Origin: Coix lacryma-jobi var. lacryma-jobi | Lineage: Eukaryota; Streptophyta; Magnoliopsida; Poales; Poaceae | DNA length: 64,000 bases | NCBI GenBank assembly: GCA_009763385.1 | Contig: CM019831.1 | Location: 87,641,845-87,705,844 of the forward strand | Direction of reading: 5' to 3' | Part shown: positions 22,301 to 32,816 of the stretch, piece by piece | How the letters are laid out: every line of letters starts with the position of its first letter | Position numbering within the stretch: the stretch's first letter is position 1 | Program-made: the position numbers and the translations under genes | Notes under the pieces: generated by a model | The model's input: only the letters and a program-made list of their open reading frames with translations | Databases searched by the model: none | What the model was told of the DNA's origin: nothing

Positions 22301-23295
22301 GTAAGTAACGGCAACCTTGTTATCATGTCTAGTATCATGCGGTGGATTTAGATATGATGCAAGTAGTCTCGTATGTTAAGCTTAGTATCGTGCGGCGGAT
22401 TTAAGCTTATGACGGGAAGTTTTTACCTATGACTTGTATCGTGCGGCGGATTGAGTCATGAGTAAAAATAGTTATCGGCTCTGTTAGATTTGGAAGATCT
22501 AATAGATTCATTAAGTTATCACGTGTTATATGTTTTATTTATTTAACTCGTACAACACTTTTTGCCCAATCTAGATTGATCTTCGTTCGGCCTTGTTGCA
22601 CGGGTTTGCTTGTGCTTTGCTAATTATAAGATCATGATGGCCGAATCGACTTCCAATCTAGGTTGTTACATGTCGCGGGTTCATACATGCCGATGATGTT
22701 TAGGCTTTGATAGAGCTGGGTGTCGTGCGGCAGGTGTAGGTTTTAGATTAGTTTAACCATGCTTGGTTTGTATGTTTCCTCTTCATGGACCCCAGTTCGG
22801 CTAGTTTGCCGATTCTGGTTAAGCTTACATGAGTAATGAGTATACATAGATCTGTTCAGATGTATGTGTGCTTTTAGCTTCTTATAATTAGATCGTATCA
22901 TGCGGTGGATTAATCTAATTATAAGGAGTGGTGTAGATTTATAGCAAGTGGTATCATGCGGTGGATTAGCTTTGCTTGAGTTTATGCCTGACGGGTTCAT
23001 GAAGGCTGGACGTGCGGCAGACTAGCTGGATTGGCCTATGCATATGTTATCTGAATAGATCTGTATTTACAAGTTACCTCTTTTATCCTTTTGTCACGTA
23101 TGTATTCGGCATTCGACATGTTTACATGCTTTCTCTTTATACTTGCCGAATGACATCTTAAACCTGTTTCGACAAACAGCTTCTATAGCTGTGTGTCATC
23201 GTGATTGGCTTCCAAAGCCGTGCATATGGAACTGTCTGGTTTTTACCCAGCATGTTCCAAGGTATTCTCACATTTTATTCCTTGTTGGTTTTTAG
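22301..23295 (+). other. Candidate leader intron inside the LTR
   Basis: A donor CTCC/GTAAGTAA at 22301 and a T-rich acceptor GGTTTTTAG ending at 23295 would remove 995 nt containing all the hairpins. Both signals are kept in the 3' LTR (GTAAGTACC at 44420; TTTTTAG ending near 45415). Splicing itself is inference. Confidence 0.4.
22322..22977 (+). repeat. Five dispersed hairpins with one invariant 17-nt loop
   Basis: Loop consensus GTATCRTGCGGYGGATT at 22332-22348, 22385-22401, 22436-22452, 22895-22911 and 22951-22967. Each is bracketed by complementary arms of unrelated sequence: ATCATGTCTA/TAGATATGAT, TAAGCTTA/TAAGCTTA, a 15-bp imperfect stem ending ATGACTT/GAGTCAT, a perfect 13-bp stem CTTATAATTAGAT/ATCTAATTATAAG, and a bulged AGCAAG/CTTTGCT. 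Two degenerate relatives lie near 22725 and 23010. The same set is in the 3' LTR (44450-45090). Confidence 0.85.
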
Positions 23296-23448
23296 GTCAA
23301 ACCGACTGGCACATCTCCGGGTTCGATACACCCCGGGCTCCCGATTGAAGCTAGCCTCGTTCGGCTTGCTGTGTGCCCTTGACGCGAGACGCCACGTTTT
23401 TTGTCAACACACTTTTTGGCACGCCTGGTGGGACCACTTCATTTCAAG

Positions 23449-25200
23449 ATGCCTGAGATTAACGAAGATCAAGTCTTCGAGGTGACCATGGACGATTTGC
23501 CGCTAGAGTCAAAAGATCTGGTGCAGCGAGCTTGTGATGAATTCCAGCGCAAGTGCTTAGATACCTTCTCCAAGAATAAAAGCGGCAAAGTCTATCAGAA
23601 GCAGACGTTCCCGAAGATTGTTCCTCATCACCAACTTGAGCTACCTGATGGTAGCGAAGAAGCGGCTCTCCAGAAGATGGCGGATATGATGCATAGGATT
23701 GTATCAGGAGCAGTGACCAGTCATCAGTCGGCTTTCCTGAACACCTTTCGTGCGGTCATGGTTGATACTTTCGGTCCGAACGCAGATAAGTATTTTGAAG
23801 AAGCTGCTGGTCCAGTGCGGGGGCCATTGTTGTTCCAAGTACCTCAACGCCGAAGAGTTGTCGAAAACAGTGGAGCCGGCCCAAGCACGGGTGGGATGGT
23901 GTCTCAGGAAACACAACAACTTCCCCAGACCTATGGCCAGCTCACATTCGGCACAACAGGGAACGTCCCACCATCTGCTTCTAGAGTATCTCCTGTGGCA
24001 AACAGGATCCAGAAAGATATGTTTGGAGACGGATATCGGGAATTTATGGACTATAACTCGATTAACGCTCTTCCAAATCCCGGATACGGGAGTTCAGCAG
24101 GGTTACATGCTGGGGGGCAGACACAAACAGCTCCTGATTCAAATGTTGACCTCATCATACATAAGATGGCTGATATGATGTAGAATCAGTTCGGCCTAAA
24201 ACCGAAGAATCAAATATACACGTACAAGTCTCCTTACCCTGAATGGTACAATCGGGTAGCTCTTCCTCCGAGGGTCAAACCTCCTACTGACCTTACCAAG
24301 TTCTCGGGCCAAGATGATACCAGTACGAGGGAACACATCAGCCGTTAGCTGATGCAGCTTGGTGAAGCATCTGCAGATGAAGCTTGGAGGATTCGATACT
24401 TCCCGTTGTCGTTGACAGGACCAGCCTTCTTTTGGTTCGCCTCACTGCCAGCGAATTCCATCAGTACGTGGGCGGAGCTGGAGCAGAAATTCCACTCATA
24501 CTTCTTTACGGGAACCAGTGAGAAGAAGTTGGTCGATCTCATGAGCTTGAGGATGAGACCCGGCGAGACACCGCAAGAGTATCTGCGCCGATTCAGGGAA
24601 ACCAAAAATCTCTGCTATTCTCTGAATTTGCCGGATGACCAGTTACCGGGGATAGCCATAGCTGGCATGTTGCCGAGTATCAAAGAAAAGTTATTCGGCA
24701 TGGAATTTGAAGACCTCGGGCAGTTATCACAAAGGTTAGCAATGATGAGCAATCAAGCTCAGGGATTCAAGAGGAACAATCAGTTCCAGAAGGGTGATGT
24801 AGCTGCCGAGATGTATCAGGCTTTCCTAGAGGAAGCAGATGAATATCATGATGAAGATGAGGTGGCTGCAGCCAAGATAACGTGGTCTAAAGAGCCGACT
24901 CAAGTCAACCAACGGTGGCTGAGGCAACACAAAGGTACTTATGACTTTGATGTGTCCAAGTCAGACAAATTATTTGAATACTTGTTGAAGGAGGGACGCA
25001 TCAAGTTGCCGGAGGGTCATCCTATGCTGCTTCCTGGGGGCGTCAAAGACAAGAAGTATTGTGGTTTCCATAACACTAAGTCCCATTCCATAAATGATTG
25101 CCGAGTGTTCAGAGATCGGATCCAGAAGGCTATTCAAGGCGGACATCTGAGGTTCGATGGAAAGATGAAGATTGATGGTAGCCCTTTTGAGCAGAATACT
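23449..25200 (+). pseudogene. Tat-like gag, first part
   Basis: The first ATG after the LTR is at 23449. One frame runs to 25200 with two TAG stops (24181-24183 and 24346-24348). The part after the second stop is a clear retrotransposon capsid domain (FFWFASLPANSISTWAELEQ, then a segment ending YLRRFRETKN). The frame ends exactly on a codon boundary at the insertion and continues in register at 39521. No zinc knuckle of CCHC type was recognised, although a CGFHNTKSHSINDC stretch near 25057 is knuckle-like. Confidence 0.88.
25196..25200. other. Target-site duplication ATACT, left copy
   Basis: ATACT precedes LTR A and recurs at 39516-39520 directly after LTR C. The outermost LTRs of the array therefore came from a single integration event. 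Confidence 0.95.
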
Positions 25201-26117
25201 TGACGCGAACCCGTTAGGGTTTTTGCCCGATCTTTCGATGAGAAACGGGGATAACTCGATTGGTGGATGGAGATGACGTTCACGGCCCGACTACAGCCCT
25301 CAAGACCGCGCCTTAGCAACCGATACACCACGTCCAATAGCCGTCACGATCTTGTGGAGCGCGACAACCAGCCCCTAGGGCTCCCGTCCTGCAAGCAATC
25401 GAAGAACTAGCAAGAACGAGGAAACAAGCACTGAATTTGCAAGATGAAATTGAAGGCTTCAAACTGAATCTTAATCAACAATGGGGTTCCGAAGACAAGG
25501 AGACGGGCGGCAGATCCTGCACGCGCACCGACAAGCAAGTAGCTAAGGCTAAACTTGATCTAAACAAAACCCAACCCGACCATGGCGGCTATAGAGGGAT
25601 ATAAGTAGATGGATTGACGACCAAAAGAGTGTTGGGGTCGTCCTCCAACCCTAGGACGCGTCCCTAATGGACCCAACTTGATACATGGGCCATAAGCCCA
25701 AAATGAGGTGACGCAGCACCCTGGACAGCAAGACCTGTCGACGGTAATTGGATCATTGCCGCTGCTGCCGAACAGATATTGATGTGGGACTTGATTCATA
25801 TGAAAGTAAACTTGATAAGCTTTCCAACAAGTCCTGAAGCGCCTGAATCCGAATCCGTATGCAACCGTGGTGGCGGTCACAAGTTGGTGCTTTGCTGCAG
25901 TCCGAATCCAGCTAGCGCGAGTCCTTCTCCCTTTCAGTCTTCTGCTCGGTTCCTAATCAAAACAAGAGTGCACGCGTTTCCATTGTCTAAACAAGATGGA
26001 CAAGAGCTTATCATGGAACTCACTTGATGATTAAGTTGACGAGCACGAGCACGAGTAAGAGGACCAGCTATAGGTTGTGTCGGAGAGGATGTATCGCTGG
26101 TGTTGATGTCCTCATCA
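25201..26117 (-). repeat. LTR A (3' LTR of copy 1)
   Basis: 917 bp; plus-strand ends TGACGCGAAC and CCTCATCA. It differs from LTR B at one position I could see (T versus C near 25781). The last 184 bp next to the internal region encode the Gag-Pol C-terminus. Confidence 0.95.
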
Positions 26118-29011
26118 TCCTCCCTTTCTTGCATTTGAGTCGTCCTCGACTCAAGCTCATATTCCTCACCCAAATAAGGCTTCAAATATGCAATGTTAAA
26201 TGTGGGACTAACCCCAAAATGTGCAGGAAGATCAAGCTTATATGCATTCTCGTTAATTCGTTGCAGCACTTTAAAAGGACCATCAGCTCTAGGCATCAAT
26301 TTGGATTTTCTCAGTTCTGGAAATCTATCTTTTCGCAAATGCAACCAAACCAAATCCCCAGGTTCCAGAATCAATTGCTTTCTACCTTTATCTCCAACAC
26401 ATTTGTACTTAGCATTCATGCGCTCTATGTTTTCTTTAGTGGCTTCATGCAATTTTAACATCAATTCAGCACGTTGCTTAGCATCAAAATTCATTTTTTC
26501 AGAACTTGGCAAAGGCATTAAATCAATAGGAGCACGTGGCAAGAAGCCATAGACAATCTCGAAAGGACACATTTTTGTAGTAGAATGCAATGAACGATTA
26601 TAAGCGAACTCAATATGAGGCAAACATTCTTCCCACATCTTAATATTCTTCTTTAAAACAGCCCTTAACATAGTGGATAAAGTTCTATTCACTACTTCAG
26701 TTTGACCATCAGTTTGGGGATGACAAGTGGTGGAAAATAAAAGCTTAGTCCCCAATTTAAACCACAAAGTCTTCCAAAAATGACTAAGAAATTTAGCATC
26801 ACGATCAGAAACAATTGTGTTGGGCACACCATGTAAGCGAACAATTTCTCGAAAGAACAAATCAGCAATATTTGTAGCATCATCAGTTTTATGACATGGT
26901 ATGAAATGTGCCATCTTAGAAAATCTATCAACAACCACAAACACACTATCACGTCCCCTCCTAGTCCTTGGTAATCCCAACACAAAATCCATAGATATAT
27001 CCTCCCAAGGAGCATTAGGAACAGGAAGAGGTAGATACAAACCGTGGGGATTTAACCGTGACTTTGCCTTTTGACATGTTGTGCAACGAGCAACAAACCT
27101 CTCCACATCTCTCTTCATCCTTGGCCAAAAGAAATGACCAGCAAGTATGTCCTCGGTCTTCTTTGCTCCAAAATGTCCCATCAAGCCACCTCCATGTGCT
27201 TCCTGCAACAACAACAAATGAACAGAGCTAGCTGGAATGCATAGCTTGTTAGCTCTAAACACAAACCCATCACTAACGATGAATTTGTTCCATCCTTTTC
27301 CATCTTTACAATGCAGCAACACGTCTCTAAAATCAGCATCGTGAACATATTGGTCCTTAATTGTTTCTAACCCAAAGATCTTATAATCAAGTTGATTCAG
27401 CAAAGTATATCTCTGTGACAAAGCATCAGCAATAATATTCTCCTTCCCTTTCTTGTGTTTAATAATATAAGGAAAAGATTCAATAAATTCAACCCATTTT
27501 GCATGCCTACGATTCAGTTTTCCTTGACTACGAATATGTTTTAAAGATTCATGATCAGAATGGATAACAAACTCTTTGGGCCACAAATAATGCTGCCATG
27601 TCTCTAATGTTCGAACAAGAGCATAGAGTTCTTTATCATAAGTAGAATAATTGAGAACAGGCCCACTTAATTTCTCACTAAAATATGCAATAGGTTTTCC
27701 CTCTTGTAACAAAACACCTCCCAGACCAATTCCACTAGCATCACATTCAAGCTCAAAAGTCTTATTAAAATCAGGAAGTTGTAGGAGAGGCGCATGAGTT
27801 AACTTATCTTTCAACATGTCGAATGAATTCTCTTGTGTTTTGCCCCACTCAAAAGGCACCCCCTTTTTGGTAAGCTCATTCAATGGTGCAGCAATGGTGC
27901 TGAAATCCTTCACAAAACGGCGATAGAATCCAGCAAGTCCTAGGAAACTCCGCACCTGGGTGATAGTCTTTGGGACAGGCCATCCCTGTATAGCTTCCAC
28001 CTTGGCTTGATCAACCTCAATTCCCTGTGGAGTTACAACATAACCAAGAAAACACACTCGATCGGTGCAAAAGGTGCACTTCTCAAGGTTACCAAATAAA
28101 CGTGCCTCGCGTAGTGCATTAAAAACAGCACGTAAATGATCAAGATGTTCATCCAATGATTTGCTGTAAATTAATATATCATCAAAATATACGACAAAAA
28201 ATTTCCCAATGAAAGCACGCAAAACCTCGTTCATTAATCTCATGAAAGTACTAGGTGCATTAGTTAACCCAAAAGGCATGACTAACCACTCATATAAACC
28301 GAACTTAGTTTTGAAAGCAGTTTTCCATTCATCTCCCAATTTCATACGAATCTGGTGGTACCCACTACGTAAATCAACTTTTGAAAACACAATAGCACCA
28401 CTCAGTTCATCTAGCATATCATCTAATTGTGGAATAGGGTGTCGATATCGAATGGTGATATTATTAATAGCTCTACAATCAACACACATACGCCATGTTC
28501 CATCTTTCTTAGGCACTAAAATTACTGGAATAGCACAAGGGCTAAGGGATTCTCGCACATAACCTTTGTCCAGTAGTTCTTGCACTTGTCGCTGAATTTC
28601 CTTTGTTTCTTCCGGGTTTGTCCTGTATGGCGCACGGTTTGGCAAAGATGCACCAGGAATAAGATCAATTTGGTGCTCAATCCCGCGTAATGGTGGCAGC
28701 CCCGCTGGTACCGCACTTGGAAACACATCGGAATACTCCTGCAAAACGTTAGCAACAGCAGGGGGCAAAGAACATTGCATATCCTCAATTGAAATCAAAG
28801 CATCCTTGCATATCAAAGCATAAGCAACAGAAGTGGATGCATTGAACTCATTAATATCTGATTTGGTAGCTATCATACAACGTCCTTTCAGTTTTATCTC
28901 ATCTTTGTTACCAATTACAGATTTATCATTTTTATTGCTCTCGCTCTTTGCTTTAGTAGCCCTTGCAACATCAATTTGCATAATAGTTTCAGGGGACATA
29001 GGATGCAGCAC
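25934..29011 (-). pseudogene. Copy 1 pol: RT, RNase H and integrase part
   Basis: 1025 codons covering RT, RNase H and integrase, out of frame with the gag-protease part. A T5 run at about 29014-29018 (T6 in copy 2) causes a 1-nt frameshift. RT keeps YFDDILIYSKS, but the preceding residues read FFV where copy 2 has VVV (a base change near 28196). The integrase zinc region, core acidic residues and C-terminus match copy 2. A separated Pol translated without Gag is unlikely to work. Confidence 0.93.
26118..26130 (-). promoter_or_regulatory. Polypurine tract, copy 1
   Basis: On the minus strand AAGAAAGGGAGGA abuts LTR A. Copy 2 has the same tract at 32817-32829 next to LTR B. Confidence 0.8.
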
Positions 29012-30780
29012 AATTTTTGATCATGGTATAGAAAAGAATACTGATTTGATCTACCATGATGCATAGAATCTCTATCAAATTGCCAAGGTCTACCAAGCAG
29101 AATGTTACAAGCTTGCATAGGCACAACATCACATTCAACAATATCTTTGTAGGATCCGATGGAAAAATTGATTCTCACAAGTCTAGTTACCTTTGCCTTA
29201 CCACTGTTGTTCAGCCATTGGATGTAGTAGGGATGCGGGTGTGGTTTGGTGTTGAGGGCAAGTTTCTGCACCATATCGCTGCTTGCCAAGTTGTTGCAGC
29301 TACCTCCATCAATGATCATGCGGCAAGAACGCTCTTTGATGACACACTTTGTTTGGAATAAAATATGTCGCTGATTTTGCTCCGCCTTCTCCATTTGTGC
29401 ACTAAGCACTCGCTGCACGATCAAGCTTTCATAGTGGTCCGCTTCACCTGCATTAATATGTTCTTCTATTTGTTCTTCATTACCTGCATGGTCAGTCGCA
29501 AGCAGTGCAAGCGTGTCTTCATCAAAATCACTAGCAAATGAGCACTCACCATCATCTTTGACAATCATAACTCGCTTGTTTGGACAGTCACGCATCATGT
29601 GTCCATATCCCTTGCACTGGTGACATTGTATGTTGCTTGTTCTACCCGTCGATGCCATGGATGAAGTACTCGCAGCAGGCTTTTGCATCGTCTTTGCAAC
29701 TGAATTTGTGGGAGCAGCTCGAGACTTGTCACTAGATGATGGAGTAGACATACGTGTAGATGGAGTTGTAGTCATGCGTTGCTGCCATGAATTAGCCTTC
29801 CCTGCAGAAATATTAGTCCTTGCGCTAGCATGTCGTCCCTGCACTTCCCTTTCAGCTTTACAAGCAAGATGAAACAAACGGGTTACACTATTGTATTCTT
29901 TGTAAGCGAGGATGTCCTGAATTTCCCGATTTAACCCACCCAAAAATCTAGCCATAGCCGGTTCCTCATCCTCCTCTAGGTTACAACGCAACATACCCGT
30001 TTGTAATTCCTGATAATATTCTTCTACACTTTTAGCACCTTGTCTCAATTGCTGCAACTTATTTATCATATCACGGGCATAGTAAGATGGAACAAATCTA
30101 GCTCTCATGGCTCGTTTCAGCGCATCCCAAGTTCTAGGTAAGTTATTAGGATTTTTCTTTCCATATTCTATCCACCAAACAGAAGCAAAATCTGTAAACT
30201 CACTAGTAGCAGCCCTAACACGTGTAGTCTCAGGAAATTCATGACATGCAAACTTTTGATCAACAGCAATCTCCCAAGTAATGTAGGCATCAGGGTCATA
30301 TTTACCATCAAAAGGAGGTATCTTAAATTTAATCTTACTGAAAGCATCATCATTATTGTGTACCTCGCGTCGGCGGTTGCCACCCATACCTCTACGGTTG
30401 TGAGGTAGGCGTCGTCGATCACGAGCGTCTTGATCCTCATGCTCAGTATCAGCAGTGTAGTCATCTTCATGACTACCGTGCTCTTGATCTCCCTCCTTTT
30501 CTTCTTTATGCTTCTCTTTATCTTCGGTGTGGAAGTCATCAAATCGCCTTAGGAGAGCAGCAAGGCTTTTGTCCACACTAGCAACGGATTCCTCCAAACT
30601 TGTAAGCTTGTTGTTTGTGGCAATCTGCGTAGCCTCCAACTGCCCCAGCTTTTCATTTGTCACCTGCAAGTCATTATCAAGTCCCTCTGTGTGCAGCTTC
30701 ACCTTCCTTTCAAAATGTTGTATGATGCCCTTAGTGCGAGGTGTATGTAGTGTTTCGTTATCATCATCTCCCCCTGTCAT
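28915..30780 (-). pseudogene. Copy 1 gag-protease part
   Basis: 621 codons from the Met at 30780: coiled-coil-like N-terminus, acidic and Arg-rich stretches, capsid domain (WWIEYGKKNPNNLPRTWDAL), zinc knuckle CHQCKGYGHMMRDC and protease IIDGGSCNNL. It is cut off by the 1-nt deletion at 29014-29018, after which about 30 out-of-frame codons follow. Copy 2 shows the unbroken form. Confidence 0.93.
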
Positions 30781-31899
30781 GGTTCAAAAACAAAGACAAC
30801 AAGAAAGGCAAGTGAAGAAATAAAAGCCCTACAACTACTAGGATGTAGCTACAGCAAGTCTCTCACACTCAACTTGTTACACAAGTTCTTACCAATTCTT
30901 ACCTTGCTTGACAGGAGGGGTCGTCTACCAACAAGTCTTCAGCAATGGATGAAGTGTATCGGTGCTGCGGCACAAGACCTGTCAAGCTGTAGAGTATGTG
31001 GAGCTATAGGTGGGCTGAAACAATGATCGAACTAGCACCACGTCAGTTATAAAGGCGAGCTGAATAAACGTTCGACGACGGTACTGTGCTGGTCCTAGGC
31101 TAGACCGTGCTAGAGACGCGAGCTTGGACACAAAGGAAAACCACAGCACACCCCTGAAAACAAGGTGGAACAAACCTAAAATCAATATGAAAAACAGCCC
31201 CTTTTCTTTTGAATCTTTTCTCTTTTCTTTTTTTTTTGGGCAACCTCAAAATCTGATTATATGAACAAAAGAATACAAAGGAGCAATTCGCTACACACAC
31301 TTTTTCCGAAAGTACAGGGGTATTCCGGTAAGAAGAAGATACTCTCTCTCTCTCTCTCTAGAGTAAGGCCGAACAAGTATGGAGTTATCTTTCTTTTGGA
31401 TCACAGAAGGACTCACGTAGATGGAGTTCAGGATATATTAACAAGCGGACTCCAAGTTCTACTCGGTTTCCACTCAGACCCAACCACAAATGGATTCCAC
31501 CTATTGCCGAGTTCTACTCGGTTTCCTTTTTTTTATCACGTTGGTGGAACTCAGATTGGAACTCAACTCGATCCGGACCAAGACCACAGTTCAATTCGGA
31601 CTTCACAACAGATTCGACAGAGAGAAGATATGGTAATACTCGGCTGTGTAAAGATGGTGACAAGAACTCGAAACTCTAAAGGACTAGACACTAAGACCAG
31701 CAACTCGACACAAACCGAAGCAACGCAAATTCAACAAGCCCTAACTAAATGGTACTTAGCCAAGGCACAAAGGTTTAATAGGATTATGGAAAAACTAATC
31801 TACTATATTTTTTTTGGCTTTTCTGGACTATAAGAAATTAATTAAAAACAACAATGGATTAGAAGTCTCTCACCGAAGAACCTTGCTCTGATTACCAAC
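30781..31899 (-). other. 5' leader of copy 1 with PBS
   Basis: 1.1 kb between gag and LTR B. The PBS at 31885-31898 (minus strand TTGGTAATCAGAGC) resembles the initiator tRNA-Met complement with one inserted base. It contains a poly-T run (10 T here, 9 in copy 2), a (CT)n run near 31345 and several CGAGTTCTACTCGGTTTCC-like repeats near 31455-31530. A plus-strand ORF here is repeated in copy 2 but has no known domain; not annotated as a gene. Confidence 0.8.
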
Positions 31900-32816
31900 T
31901 GACGCGAACCCGTTAGGGTTTTTGCCCGATCTTTCGATGAGAAACGGGGATAACTCGATTGGTGGATGGAGATGACGTTCACGGCCCGACTACAGCCCTC
32001 AAGACCGCGCCTTAGCAACCGATACACCACGTCCAATAGCCGTCACGATCTTGTGGAGCGCGACAACCAGCCCCTAGGGCTCCCGTCCTGCAAGCAATCG
32101 AAGAACTAGCAAGAACGAGGAAACAAGCACTGAATTTGCAAGATGAAATTGAAGGCTTCAAACTGAATCTTAATCAACAATGGGGTTCCGAAGACAAGGA
32201 GACGGGCGGCAGATCCTGCACGCGCACCGACAAGCAAGTAGCTAAGGCTAAACTTGATCTAAACAAAACCCAACCCGACCATGGCGGCTATAGAGGGATA
32301 TAAGTAGATGGATTGACGACCAAAAGAGTGTTGGGGTCGTCCTCCAACCCTAGGACGCGTCCCTAATGGACCCAACTTGATACATGGGCCATAAGCCCAA
32401 AATGAGGTGACGCAGCACCCTGGACAGCAAGACCTGTCGACGGTAATTGGATCATTGCCGCTGCTGCCGAACAGATATTGACGTGGGACTTGATTCATAT
32501 GAAAGTAAACTTGATAAGCTTTCCAACAAGTCCTGAAGCGCCTGAATCCGAATCCGTATGCAACCGTGGTGGCGGTCACAAGTTGGTGCTTTGCTGCAGT
32601 CCGAATCCAGCTAGCGCGAGTCCTTCTCCCTTTCAGTCTTCTGCTCGGTTCCTAATCAAAACAAGAGTGCACGCGTTTCCATTGTCTAAACAAGATGGAC
32701 AAGAGCTTATCATGGAACTCACTTGATGATTAAGTTGACGAGCACGAGCACGAGTAAGAGGACCAGCTATAGGTTGTGTCGGAGAGGATGTATCGCTGGT
32801 GTTGATGTCCTCATCA
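31900..32816 (-). repeat. LTR B, shared middle LTR
   Basis: 917 bp. It serves as 5' LTR of copy 1 and 3' LTR of copy 2. No TSD at either edge. At about seven sites where LTR C differs (near 38708, 38729, 38786, 39213, 39220, 39334, 39343) LTR B agrees with LTR A. Confidence 0.95.

Larger units (their letters stand above)
21875..23409 (+). repeat. Tat-like 5' LTR
   Basis: TGTTAACACC to TTGTCAACA, 1535 bp. U3 is short (to about 22200) and the R-U5 part is about 1.2 kb. That part carries at least five hairpins with a shared loop (see 22322-22977) and plant-type splice signals at 22301 and 23295. Apparent ORFs inside it are unsupported. Confidence 0.95.

Noticed and set aside
22332..22967. Repeated 17-nt word considered as a CRISPR array
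   Set aside because: Spacing is irregular, the word is the loop of variable hairpins, it lies in an LTR, and the DNA is clearly from a plant.
31261..31833. Plus-strand ORF of 190 codons, repeated at 37909-38532
   Set aside because: It is antisense to the CRM-like leader and identical only because the unit is duplicated. No recognisable domain; kept as leader sequence.
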